From Bugula neritina (taxonomy: Eukaryota > Bryozoa > Gymnolaemata > Cheilostomatida > Bugulidae), in assembly GCA_964035545.1 (NCBI GenBank), contig OZ037766.1:26254343-26318342 (forward strand): 64,000 nucleotides of DNA, written 5' to 3'. A model generated the notes under the pieces. That model ran no database searches, was not told the DNA's origin, and saw only the letters and a list, made by a program, of their open reading frames with translations. Positions 13,517 to 25,690 of the stretch are shown here, piece by piece; position 1 is the stretch's first letter; each line of letters starts with the position of its first letter. The position numbers and the translations under genes were made by a program.

Positions 13517-14237
13517 CTAATATCCTGGTTTTGGAGATCGACTCAGCAGTCTTGGATTCACACAATAGCATTTCAGCAGTAAGACAACATTATTAGTACC
13601 AGTGTCTTGCCTCACGGTATAGTGACACTGATCACTGCCATGTACTTCATCACCAGCATCAAATCTTCCACAATAACATTTACGGCGTAGAGTGTAGTTC
13701 CTACAAAATCGTACACATAGATTATATATAACACTGAAGACTAGAATACTTGTACTATTAGCACATAATTGTTAAAAGATCTTCATGATTTCAGTAACTT
13801 AATTAATCATTAGAAGGGAAATATATAGAAGCTAAAACCCGCCTAGTATATGAATGAAAAAAAATAAAAGAAATGTTATTTCAAGTGGTTGAGTTTTTGA
13901 GCCAAATGCTCAAAATATTATTTTAATAAGTATTCATATAAAAAAACACTCCTAACTTAGAATTTTTATAATTAAAGTTTAGGTTGAACAAATATTTTTA
14001 CTATTTACAGTAGTATCTGCACAATAATTATTCTATATCACATCACCTGTTGCAAATAATATTATTGAGATCTCATTTTATAGCATAGAATACTTACCGC
14101 CCATTCCACTGTGCCGGCCCATAGCAACAATTGCTGTCAGTGTGAAATCCTTCAATCTTTTTGTGTGACACAACTTGCCCAGAAACTGTGGCAGGCTCGT
14201 TAGAATAAGATGAGAAGGTGCGACCACGATTTGCCAT
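13517..14237 (-). CDS. Array gene C: small double H-C-CxC module protein without CAAX box
   Basis: Coding exons 14098-14237 and 13517-13700 give 107 aa, start MANRG. Modules: HTDSNCCY with KCYC, and HGSDQCHY with KCYC. The intron position matches A and B. The tail ends SPKPGY, so the prenylation tetrapeptide of A, B and D is absent. The body aligns with A and B (NEPATVSGQV, KKIEGFHTDS, CHYTVRQDTG). Function unknown. Confidence 0.85.
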
Positions 14238-14729
14238 GTCTAAATAAGAAACAAGGTACAGCTATTTTAAAATTGATGACCATGACTTTATGCAAAAGTT
14301 TATGAAATATTTGTTTATTTATTTCAACAGCAAATATCTAAATAATTAATAAATGCTTCTTAACTTTAGTTTTGCATGATTATTTCTATTCTAAAAAAAT
14401 TACCAGTTAATGGTAATTAGCAAAATAAATGTAATTTCAAGAGCAAGCTGTTTTATTCTAAAGTAGCTTTGACTTTAAATTTCTTTGAAACAGTAACATA
14501 TAACTTGGTTGATGATGACTATCGGTAAAGTGAACTTATAAAATTATTAAAAGTTTGTGTTTCTAGAAAAAGATATATCAATATACTAGGTAGGTAATTA
14601 ACAATACAGAGATAACTAACTTAGCTAGTGTTTTCCGTATACATTGACACACATTTTTGCAACCTCATCTAAATGCAATACTTCTGCTTATACAAAATTC
14701 AATATCGCAGTGCATAGAAAGACACCTAC

Positions 14730-14955
14730 CTTCGTATGCAATACTTGTGCTTACACAGAGTTCAATATCACTGATTCTCTCCAAATGCAAGGACATTGAA
14801 AGTGCAGCTGCTTTTATATGTCCAGTTTGGAAACCCAACATGTATTAGATTTTTTATTATTATTCAAAAAGATCTGGAATTCCAATATTACTATCCTGAA
14901 TTGCATCACTTAGCCAATGCAAAGCTATTGTGACGTATTAGCATGGAATTCCCAA
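14730..14955 (-). promoter_or_regulatory. Gene C promoter and non-coding first exon
   Basis: A donor (GTAGGT) at 14728-14729 ends a non-coding exon. CAGCTG and a TATAAAAG box lie at about 14806-14819, followed upstream by TTGGAAACCCAA (14827-14838), TGGAATTCCA (14875-14884) and GGAATTCCC (14945-14953). Confidence 0.65.
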
Positions 14956-15504
14956 TTAGTCTACAATAGAGCAATCAATGCATGCGGCAACCTATTATGT
15001 GAATAGAAGCACATATAATAGCATGACTGATGCATTGCAGTAACAGCTCCCTGAGTGCCCTGTATATGTATATTAGAAACGAATGAATTTCTACCTACTG
15101 CGGGCCATATTACCTTCATCTGCTGCTCTAACCATACATCAAATGCCAGGTTTTATAATCAGATCATATAACAACTGGTATACAGTTTTTTGCCCGCGAG
15201 TTGAAGGCCTGTATATAATACTATATATATAATACATTCAACATAAGTGAATATATTTCTAACTGTAACAAAAAACAAGAGTTATAAGTAGTTTATTACA
15301 GTCAGATTATGCTGTTAAAATTTTGAAAGTTAAGGTTACACAATTTCGAAATTAAAACCCTCCTTTATCACTCATTTGAATAGTTATACAAATAAAAATG
15401 CAGCTTTAGGTTTATATTTAGAGTTGGAAGTGTCGGCGAAGTGAATGAAATTCTGCTTTTAAATCATTTAACTTAAGAAGGATTCAGTTACGGGTACACC
15501 TGAA

Positions 15505-16425
15505 CTACATTATTTCACATCTGCTCTGTTCAGGATCGGCATCTATCAATATTGGATGATTACAGTAACATTTTAGCAGCAAGAATGTGCGATTATTCCC
15601 TGTGTCCTTGATAGTGACATAGTGACATTGTGGGCTATAATGCAACTCGTTGGCGTCATAAAAATTCCCACAATAGCAGTAACGTTCAAGATAGTAACCC
15701 CTGTAAACAGTAAAGACAGTAGAAATACGATACATATTATTACCGTTTTTTTCTATAAGCAGAAGGAGGTAGGTTGGGGTGGGAGATCAGCAGATTTAGA
15801 TAATGGCTGTGTAATTGCTATATACTCACTAAAAGGCACCAAGTTATATGAATTACTAAAAGGTCTGTTATGCAATTACAGCAATACTCATTGAGATTAT
15901 GTTGCTCTGTAGCTATAGTTGCTGTTCGGAAATTTAATATAACATTTTATTCTGCTAACCAGGTCAAAGTTCAAATGAGTAAATTAATTTTATAAGTTAC
16001 CTACAGAGTTTACTTGTTTTGTCAATTAGCGGAGAGCATTTTTTGTAGGCACTTAAAACGTTATAATTGACATAAACTTGCTTGCTAAAAAGAATTTTGT
16101 TGCTTTTTAAATTTGTATTGTCATGAAGCAAAATAAATTTGTTCTTTTTTTCTGTTGTCTCATAAATAGTATTTCAGACAGAAATTATGAAAAAATATTG
16201 AATTATTATTAATAATTTAACAAACATGGGATTAAGTTGCTTAGTCCATCAAAATGCATGGTGACTGAGCATTGGCCTATATACATACCCGCCAGGGCTC
16301 ATCCATTTTTTGTAGCAACAATTATTATTAGTGTGGAAAGTTTCAATCTTTTTGTACTTTGTAGGTGAACAGGTGTCCAGACCATCTTTATAATGTTTAC
16401 ATTCTTTAGGTCCAGGATTTGCCAT
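15505..16425 (-). CDS. Array gene D: small double H-C-CxC module protein ending in CEIM
   Basis: Coding exons 16289-16425 and 15505-15700 give 110 aa, start MANPG. Modules: HTNNNCCY with YCYC, and HYSPQCHY with KCYC. Intron position and phase match the other members. The protein ends SRCEIM, a CAAX-like box (final Met favours farnesylation; the Glu at the first a-position is less typical). The N-terminal segment before the first module is diverged from A-C. The promoter is at 17654-17830, leaving a 1.2-kb first intron. Confidence 0.82.
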
Positions 16426-17653
16426 GATATCTAAATCAATGTAAATGGTCCATGTTGTCATACTAATAGTAATCAATAATTTGTAGTTCTGTAGAGTACT
16501 ATACTGGAAAAAATAATTGACAGCTTAGTTATCTAGTAGGTTCAAGAAATTGGTAGCCACATCACTTATGGAGTATTCTAAGTTAAATTAAAAACATATT
16601 TATATGTATTATGTACTGTTCTGCAACCATTTTACAGTTAGCATGCTTTAGTGTATGAAATTGAGTAATTGATGTGCATGCAAGTATTTATTATTGTTAC
16701 AGACTTATTACAATATATTACATCAAAAGTTTTGTAATTGTACATGTATCTACTATCTATATAACACAGCAATATATAAAACAGTTTATACATATACATT
16801 ATACATTTATATATAATACAGTTTATTAAGCAAAACATTGTGCTAGAAGTGTATTAGCTTTCTCTTCTATAGACATATCAGCAAAATGTTGTATTAGATT
16901 AAACAAATGAATATTTTTTAAAGGTGTAGTGTATTGTTTTGCTATAAATAATGCTGATGATAATATAAGTTTGGCTTTGGTCTTGCTGTTTGATTTAGTT
17001 GGAAATGAGATGAGCAAATAATAATTTTGAAAGCAAAATATTCAAACAAATTGATAATAATAAGAATACATGACTATATTTTAAAAAATATAGAAGCTTT
17101 TAGCTGATAGGCTAGCATTTTGTTTAACTTTTGGTTGATTATTATATGCATCAAAACTTCCATGTCAATTACTCAAATTATATGTATATATATGTAAACA
17201 AATCCATTATAAAAATTAAATTAATTTGTTCTCATCTCATTATTTATAACTGGCTAAGTCACAGCCTCGTTCAAAAAGTTGTATTAAACAAACATGCTTA
17301 TGGTATTCTAAGAACTCCACTGGTAACATGCTAGATATTGAAACAATATTATGTCAAAGGTGCTGACTATAATGTTAACATACTCATTATATAGAGACAA
17401 ACATAAAAAGTTATTTGAGTTTTACAGATTGGTGCATAAAAACTAAAAACCTGCATGTATATTATATAGATTGCAAGTTAATATAAATATTAGTAAATAA
17501 CATACAAAATAATTTGTTTTTACCACAAAATTGTCACTGTATTTTCTTTTTTATATTATTATATATATAATAGTGCGAGATTAAATGTAGTAAACAATAG
17601 GTTTGGTAGCTAATTTGATAGACATATATGCTAAGATATAAAGTATTACTTAC

Positions 17654-17830
17654 TGAATCAGTTAGCTACTTGTTCTAAGCAAGATATACTCCAACAAAAA
17701 TTTTTTTTCATAAACTTAGAAGCAATAGGAAGATGTTGCTTTTATACTACGCTGTTGGAAATCCAGTTTGTAAAAAAAGTTTCCACTGATTAACTTTGGA
17801 AATGGGAAATTGCTTACTTGGGATTTCCAA
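17654..17830 (-). promoter_or_regulatory. Gene D promoter with GGGATTTCC site
   Basis: Donor GTAAGT at 17652-17653; TATAAAAG at 17739-17747; GGAAATCC at 17757-17764; GGGATTTCC at 17820-17828, a match to the Rel/NF-kappaB consensus. The TATA-proximal block (TATACTACGCTGTTGGAAA on the plus strand) is shared with gene E. Confidence 0.65.
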
Positions 17831-18224
17831 TAACAGCCGTTAGAATTGCATGTTTCATGGATTTTTAAATTTTCATTAGTAATAACAATAATAGTATTCT
17901 GTTTTGTTGTACAACACGCACGCTCATAACACATTTATTAGAGTTTACAATTTTCGATAAGTTGCAGCTGATAGGAATAAAAAACTCATAAATAGATTGA
18001 AAAACTTTTATCACACATTGGCATTTGCAAATTTACACTGCTTCAGCTATAAATAACGTGGTTCAGGTAACAATATAAGAGTAACATTGTGTCAACCTGC
18101 ATTTAATATAATTATGTATTTATAAACGTTCCATTATCACTGTAATTTTATGTCATTATTATGGTATAAACTATGATATTACTCTAGAATTGTTTTTTAT
18201 ATTAAACGCACGTTTACCACCATG

Positions 18225-18400
18225 CTTTTCTGAAAGGCAGGCTTGAAAATCCAACTTGTAACATAAGATTTTGCTGGCATGTGCAATATGCAATTATAGC
18301 TGGATGGAATTCCCATTAAATGCTTTATGCAAGAAAATGGAAATTCCCATGCTCAAGTTCCCAATAACAATCATGACTCATCATAAACTAAGCTATTCCT
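18225..18400 (-). promoter_or_regulatory. Second orphan promoter-like module
   Basis: Near copy of 12660-12840: AAAATCCAACTTG at about 18245, GGAATTCCC at 18306-18314 and GGAAATTCCC at 18339-18348. The last is the reverse complement of the canonical 10-mer GGGAATTTCC. No TATA box and no adjacent coding exon are seen. The rest of 17831-19359 holds nothing recognisable. Confidence 0.55.
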
Positions 18401-19359
18401 AATTATCACATGTGATGTTTTAACAGTTCACTGCATACAGTGTTAAAGCACAAATAATATATAAGAATTATATTGCTTTAATTGTGAACATTAATGTTAC
18501 TTAACTAATTAATAATGGCAATAAACATGTGCATCCATCAGTTATTCGGTAAAAACTCATTTTGAAAATAACTTTTGTATTCTTATTGCAACTTACAAAT
18601 ATTTATAAATATGTTTCTAATCTTTGTTCAAACATAAAAACTGATAGCCATGTAGATGTTAATAGCAGTTAAACTCTCATAACTGCGTTATAAAAGTTAT
18701 TTTAATTCTTATGAAATAATATTACAAAGCATAGCTCATAAAACTAGTCCTTTAGTAAAAAGATAACAACATCTGATGTATGTAATCAGCAATTAAACTT
18801 CTTCTGCTTTGCTAATGCTAACAAGGGATCAAAGGTCAGACTATTTTATACTTGAAAAAATTATAATATGCACATAAATTCTGTGTGCTTGAAGTGTGTG
18901 GACTGTCCCATTTAATCAATGTGTTGCAGCTTTCAGTTGTAAGTAATAACTGGTAGGAAAAGTGTTGATTATATCATGTATGTAGGGGACACTGAAACTT
19001 TTATTGAATTATATATAATCATATTATAATATGCAAGGCATTTATAACAGTAAACTTCAAAAAATCAATGTGTGGATTTCAAATACAGTTTATTTGGCTA
19101 ATATATTATTCCATATTTAGTTTTTTGCAATATTTTAAATGCTGTTAACTTGCTTTTGTTATCAATTTAACATGCTATGTATTTTGCAGTTAAAATGATA
19201 TTTTCCAAAAAGTGTATACATTTAAAGATTTAATAATGTTTTAAAAACTAGCAAAAATTTATGAAAACACATTCAAAATTACAATTTATAACTTGATATA
19301 TCACATATTTTAAACAAAATTTTTTAAAGAATCAAGAGGAAACGTTAGATGAATATGCT

Positions 19360-20165
19360 TTAGACAAAGTCCGTAGTCTGGCATTTGCAATTTGAAACAA
19401 AGTAGGTTTGGCCAGTGCGGCGATCTTTATATCCAATGTAGTTACAATCTGGGTGGTAATGTTGCTCTTCAGCCCCATTAGTATAATTCCAGCATTCACA
19501 TCTCCTCACCAGGTAATATACTTTACCATACCATGGGCTAGAATTTTAGAAACTAACTTTTTAAACCATCTTGTGTTTTACATGATTCTAAGACTGCATA
19601 CATGACACAAAGTTTTTGGCACATCAAATGTTCACTAGTATCCTAATATACAAACTTGTGGCAACATCTAATTTTATTAACAAACAGAAGTGTTCGATGT
19701 TATTGGCCGAGAGCATAAACTTATCAAAATCTTTAATATTTGAATATAATTAATCTGATACCAAATAATCAGAATATGACAAGCTTAATATATATCATGT
19801 TTTGCATTGAATAAGAAATTACCTTAAATATTATTTATATCTTATATTTATTATCTCATTATCTTAATTAGGATTCAGAAGTTAAATCTTAGCCTTCCTA
19901 TACTAGATAGGAAATACACTTCTCAATAAAATTTATTATCTGGCAAAAAATCATTTAAATATATTATAAGATAGTTATAGTTAAAATAAGGGTATTCTGT
20001 AACAGCATTATTGAGTTCTACTCACTCGTCAACAGACTTTGATTCGTAAGAGCAGCTGGAAGCAGTGTGGGGTCCTTCAACCTTCTTTCTGGGATGAATA
20101 GTTGATTCTTTGCTTTCACGGGTGTTAACATAATAGTTGCTTGGCAAGGTGGGTGTGAAAGCCAT
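19360..20165 (-). CDS. Array gene E: small double H-C-CxC module protein, E/F subfamily
   Basis: Coding exons 20026-20165 and 19360-19537 give 105 aa, start MAFTP. Modules: HTASSCSY with RCEC, and HYHPDCNY with NCKC. The last exon begins ten codons further upstream than in A-D (adding PWYGKVYY); this acceptor was chosen because it alone keeps phase and is matched in gene F. The protein ends TTDFV with no CAAX box. The KKVEGPHTA segment corresponds to KKIEGFHTD of A-C. A TA microsatellite lies just upstream of the start codon exon. Confidence 0.8.
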
Positions 20166-20188
20166 ATCTCTGGGTTAACTGTAATAAT

Positions 20189-20190
<2 letters not shown>

Positions 20191-20267
<77 letters not shown>
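20191..20267. repeat. TA microsatellite
   Basis: Nearly perfect (TA)n of about 77 bp in the first intron of gene E. Confidence 0.98.
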
Positions 20268-20269
<2 letters not shown>

Positions 20270-21096
20270 TACTATAAAGCTTTGTTTTCATGTGTAAATT
20301 TATTTGTATTTTAACTTAGAAATGTAAACTTACTTTTCATGCAAAAAATACTATTTTGATAGAAATGATTTTTTTAGATATAATATCAATATGAAAAAAT
20401 AGAAATGCTTCTGCAATTATTTTTATATATGCATCTTCACAATTAGTTAATTTTTCATTGTGACTAACTAAATTTATTGCCACCATTCCTAACCGAATTT
20501 TATTACAGCTTACAGCTGAAGATTTTTTTACAACCATAACATCACGATTCAAGTATATAAAAATAGTAACTACATTGTAAATTAGTAAATATAACTTTTT
20601 ATGTAATAACTTCTAATCTCTATATTGCTCAAACGATAATATGTATTTCAACCTATGAACATTATTATACATTATAAAGTTACATTAGGATTCAATAATC
20701 TTAGAGCTGCCAAAGAAGCAGCTGCATGCTCTCAACAACTTATATCAAGCTGAAAGTTTTCTATTTCCTTCTAATAACTTCACTTCATTATATACGAGGC
20801 ATTTAAATAATATGTTCACTGTGATCATTATCAGGATGACCGTAAGATAACACATAACTTGAGTTTCATGAATTAGTGCATCCTGCTGGGATACCACATG
20901 CCCACAGATTAAACAGAGTAGTATAGTGAAATATATATTAGATACTGCTACATATTATGCAAAACAAATATTGATTTACTATATATTTTAGTTAAATTTA
21001 CCAGAGTATGACATAACATATGTTTAAGAATAAGCAGAGTTTTAATAAACAAGTATTAAACCCTAATTTAATGTAGAGATATAAAATATTACTTAC

Positions 21097-21325
21097 TGAA
21101 TGAGTTATAGCTACTTGTTCTAGGCAAGATACTTTAGCAAACTTTTTTTCATAAATTAAGAAGCAATGAGAAGATGCTACTTTTATACTACGCTGTTGGA
21201 AATCCAGTTTGTATAAAAAAGTTTCCACTGAAATTTGTTGACTTGGGATTTCCAACAACAGCCATTGCATCATAGCTTGATGGAATTCCTAATAAATGTT
21301 TTATGCAGGAAATGGAAATTCCAAT
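21097..21325 (-). promoter_or_regulatory. Gene E promoter with four Rel/NF-kappaB-like sites
   Basis: Donor at 21095-21096, TATAAAAG at 21180-21188, GGAAATCC at 21198-21205, GGGATTTCC at 21245-21253, GGAATTCC at 21282-21289 and GGAAATTCC at 21314-21322. The proximal half resembles the gene D promoter. The distal half resembles the orphan modules at 12.7 and 18.3 kb. Confidence 0.65.
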
Positions 21326-21831
21326 GCTCAGGTTGCCAATAGCAACAATGGCAGAACATACTCAACTTTTTCCAAGTTGAGCTCCCATTGAGTAACTGAG
21401 TTACAGCTTTCAGTTGTAAGTAATAACTAGTTATATTTATGAAATGTGCTGATCAAGTCATCTATGTTATAGTGGACATTGAAAACTTTATTGAGTTATA
21501 TATGCATAATCATAATATTATTATGCAAGGCCTTCATAACAGTAGGTAAATTTAGAAAAAATCATGTATAGATTTCAAATACAGTTTCTTTGGCTATAAT
21601 AGATCATTTAAATTCTTGTATTAGGCTATTATAAATTACTTTAAATTGCTTTTATCAATAATCTAATACATTCTATATTTTCAGTTAAAGCTCTGTGTTT
21701 CAAAAAATTATATACATGATAAGCTGGCAAATTACTTTTTATGAAAACATATACAAGTAGGTGACAAGTTAAGAAAGTGCATCTTTTATACTTTAAAAAA
21801 ACGTCAAGAGACAATATTAAATGAATATGTT

Positions 21832-22618
21832 TTACACAAAGCTTTTAGCCTGGCATTGGCAATTCAAAACAAAAAAGGTATGTCCGGAGCGGCCATCTTT
21901 ATATCCGGTGTAGTGACAACCAGTGTCGCCGTGCTGCTCTTGAGCCTCGTCGGTATATCTCCCGCAGCCACATCTTCTCACCAGATAGAACTTCTGATTG
22001 TAGCATGGACTAAAAGTTATGAGAATAGCTTTTTTAATAATCTTGTGATTTACGTAACTATATAAGCAGCACACTTGACACAGAATGTTACTGGCACATC
22101 AAATGGTCACTATAGATGTATGCTAATATCGTGCTAACTCCTGGCAGTTTGTTAAATATTGCGGTAGTTATTTGCATTAACTTGTCAAAATTCTCAATAC
22201 TTGAAGAGAATTAAGCTAACACCAAATAAACGGCATATGAAACGTTTATGTTTTCATTGAATAAAAAATTATCTTATAAAATATGATACAAGTTTTATAT
22301 CATTTACAGTTTACACAAATTTATGATTCAGGCAGAAGTTAGATTTTAGCTTTTTAGTGTAGATAGAAGATAAATTCCTCATTAAAATTTAGTATGTGGC
22401 ATAAAAAAACATTCAACTATTTTATAAAGTAGTTATAATAGTTGAAATACAACATCATAATTGAGTTCTACTCACCCGCCAATAAGCTTTGATTCATAAG
22501 AGCAGCTGGCAGCAGTGTGGGGCCCTTCAACCTTTTTCCGGGAATGAATATTTGACGACTTTGCGCTGTCGAGGGTGTCAACGTAATAGTTATTTCTCAA
22601 ACTGGGTGTGTAAGCCAT
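21832..22618 (-). CDS. Array gene F: small double H-C-CxC module protein, E/F subfamily
   Basis: Coding exons 22476-22618 and 21832-22009 give 106 aa, start MAYTP. Modules: HTAASCSY with RCGC, and HGDTGCHY with NCQC. It is closest to gene E (KKVEGPHTA, YYLVRRC-like FYLVRRC, GYKDGRSG). The acceptor TAG followed by a CCATGCTAC-type sequence matches that of gene E. It ends CQAKSFV with no CAAX box. Confidence 0.82.
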
Positions 22619-23254
22619 TTCTGTGCCGTAACTGTAATAAATGACAGCCATGCTTACTTGAGAGTTTGATTAACATATGTAATTTTATTTGTAATTTATA
22701 CCCATGTATAACACATGTGGTAAGTTATTTTTATATTATAACTCAGTATTTTAAACTTTCTGCGCAGATAAAAATAAGAATTTAATACAAAGCAAAACTT
22801 AAAAATTATTATTGAAAACAAAAATAGTATGGTATTACAAATATTAAAATGAATATATTATTTAGAATTTGCCATGTTAACACTATTAGCTAAACAGTGT
22901 ATCTGTTTTTAACTGAATTTTTTCTACTTGTTTATAGTCTTAGTTTATATTAAAGCTGTAAAGGTTTACTAATTAAAAAATTTTGAACATACAAAAATAA
23001 TATTCACAGTTGCAGAGCAACAGAAATGATTTTCTTTTGTAAAAAGCTGCAACCTCTTCAATTTAACTCAAAAAATTGTAAGTGACTATTTAATATCATG
23101 TCTTAATGTAGCTGACAATTTGTTTGCTATACAAGATACTTAGATAATAATACATGTTAACACTACGAGCTGCATACTGCAGTGTTGAAAATATTTTTCA
23201 GAAAAAGTAAATCAGTCATTGAAAGTCTAAAAATAATACAATTATTTTACTCAC

Positions 23255-23400
23255 TGTGTTGTTCAAGACTCTGATGCTGGATAGAAACACTCTATTTTCA
23301 GTTATGGCGTAGCAACACATCATCTCCTCCTTATATACTCGCCTGTTGGAAAACCAGTTTCAAATCCCACAAACTTTTTTTGCCGTTCTGGATTTTCCAG
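23255..23400 (-). promoter_or_regulatory. Gene F promoter
   Basis: Donor GTGAGT at 23253-23254, a TATATAAG box at about 23329-23338, TTGGAAAACCA at 23346-23356 and GGATTTTCC at 23390-23398. The kappaB-like sites are weaker than in A-E. Confidence 0.5.
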
Positions 23401-24699
23401 AAAAACAATGATGTAGTCTTTTAGCAACTATGCGAGCATCTGATTGGATAAATTAAAAATTATCAGTAATTAATGTTTCACATATGCACATCAGCTTTAT
23501 TTTCTTATGAACATGTGGTGTTCATAACTAAGCGTTTTACTGCGGAACATATTCAGTTCCTGTCTTGCTAATAATGTAGATTAGATATTAGGCCAAGTGT
23601 TATATTGTATAGTGTGTATCTACATTATGTCATAATTACATGTAATGTTATTGCATCAATAAGTACGAGTATATAAAATGATTGTATGAGACATGCATAT
23701 ACTAGTGTCAATGAGTTCAATTAATAAGTGAATAGTTGTTTAGATTCAAGCTCGAGGCCAATTATTACTCAAGTATTCAAATTTATAGTGATATTTTATT
23801 CCTTGTGATTAATACATAAGTGCCGGACACAAATTTCATCTAGGCGTATATTAAATACTCATACATATCTAAGCAATCATCTATACATACTGTTTGAGTG
23901 TTGCATACTCAACAATGTTGATTTATAATAGATCTTGTACTCATGCTGCTGGTTTCTTAAGTTGATGTTTAAACTTTTAGGCCAGCTCAATGATTAGCAG
24001 CCAAGAGTAGTCAGCACTAGTTACCTACTAGTTCTGTACTACTACGAACTGCTGAATGAAAACATCATTGACATGGGTGCAAAAAGTTATCATCTCAAAC
24101 AATCTGTAGATAATAGCTTATAAAATATATGGGGATATTTTATTACTGCATAAGTGAAGTGTGTCGGGGATTCCTCAACAGTCAGCTAAGTATAAAGGTT
24201 TCTATGCATATTGACACTGAAATCAAAACACTTAAAAAGCTAGAGTTATATATATTTCACTACATATTCTTAAATAGCCAACACCCGTTGCTACTAAACA
24301 TTTATCAGGTAGCTTTGCTAAATTTAGGTGATGCCAACAAGCAGTGGATCACATATCAGATATTTATAGGGACTGGCTGGCAAAGCTGTAGCTGCTGCTG
24401 CTATGTCAGGTCATACAACCTTCAAACAGTCTGTAGATGATAGCTAAGGTATATAGGGTTATTTTATTACTGCATAAGTGAAGTGTGTCAGGGATTCTTA
24501 GATGTTTATTGGAAAGTACTATAGATGTATTATTTTCATTTCAGGAACTAAAAATTGTATATATTAGCTAGAAAAACAGTTTTACTAACTAAATATGCAC
24601 ACTATCAATCACAAACAGTATGTAAGATTGTATTTTGGTATGTTTTATATATACTTAATGTTGACCTTAAAAAATTCAATTGCCAAAAGATAATACATA
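23401..24699. other. Intergenic region with a ~65-bp direct repeat
   Basis: No gene seen. Segments beginning about 24105 and 24425 repeat each other (CAGTCTGTAGATGATAGCT / AATCTGTAGATAATAGCTT, then TATTTTATTACTGCATAAGT and AGTGTGTC-GGGATTC), about 320 bp apart. This suggests an old tandem duplication. Confidence 0.6.
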
Positions 24700-24769
24700 G
24701 TAAAGTGAGCGCAGTTCTATTTCTTGGACAATAGCTGCGTTCTTTGCTATTGTTGAGGGTGAAAGCCAT
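24700..24769 (-). pseudogene. Relic first coding exon of the A-F family (E/F type)
   Basis: Reading minus from 24769, MAFT followed by NNSKERS resembles gene E's MAFT...RESKES with an internal deletion. It sits eight bases after an AG, as in E. The frame then loses similarity: the KKVEG and H-x4-C-x-Y parts are absent and no partner exon is seen. It is probably a decayed seventh gene, though the match is short. Confidence 0.45.
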
Positions 24770-24938
24770 TCATATCTAATTTAATTTCGTTATCTGATAT
24801 ACCAGGTACGTGCTTATAAAATTTTATTCACAAATAACCATATTCATTTTGTTATTTTCTGTGTTATTTTCTCATAATATAGATGGTAATTTTACACGAT
24901 TCAAAAAGTTGAAATTTAATGCAGCAATGATATATATT

Positions 24939-25389
24939 TGTATCGGTTTGTGTTTGTGTCTGGTTGCAAGATATGCTTTAACTACTAGCCAACTTGGCAA
25001 CAGGTTTTCGAGTTTATTAACTGTCAAATCGTACCCTATAAAATGGGAAACATTAGAAATTGTATAAATAAGTAGTCACAATATAAATCAAAATTCAGAG
25101 GAACACTATGAATATTACAGAACCAAAAAATTGACATGAACTATTGTAATTCTAATAAACTTACAATATTGATGCGTGGATAAAAATCTTAGCCATCACA
25201 ATACCGAAACCGATAGTTTGTCCATACAAAGTGTGTAAATATGGCGGTTTGATCATGATACACTGACTCATGCAGTACAGTGAATGAACTAGCTCTGCCA
25301 GCTAATAGTAGCTTTGGTGAAAGCTTTTGAAGCTTGAAAGCTTTAATGATTGGCTGCCTGCCAATACTTCTGGGTGGCATACCAATACA
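24939..25389 (-). repeat. 3' LTR of BEL/Pao element
   Basis: 451 bp, begins TGTATCGG and ends CCAATACA on the plus strand, with short inverted termini TGTAT/ATACA. It matches the copy at 31345-31795. Confidence 0.93.
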
Positions 25390-25690
25390 TCGGTGGGGTC
25401 GAATTGTTTGGCAGATACTATTCTGACAAATATTGATAAATTATGTAAATCAAAACAAACAAAACAAACAAAACAAAATAGGATCAGTCACAGACCATGA
25501 AATTCTTGCACCAATCCGCTGACCCCTCCGCGCACCAGCCCGTCCCCCGAAAAACGGTTGAACGCAAACCCCTCCAGCGACACGAGCGTACACGCGGCCA
25601 AGAAGGTAGATCAGTCATTTATGGGTTCACTTCAGTTAATAAAGCCAACCTATGCACGCTGCGGGTTATGATAGTGTCTTTACAGCCTAC

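Noticed and set aside
16826-17017. 63-codon minus-strand frame (MLISFPTKSN...) inside the first intron of gene D
   Set aside because: No family resemblance, not present in the other array genes, and codon content looks like chance AT-rich sequence.
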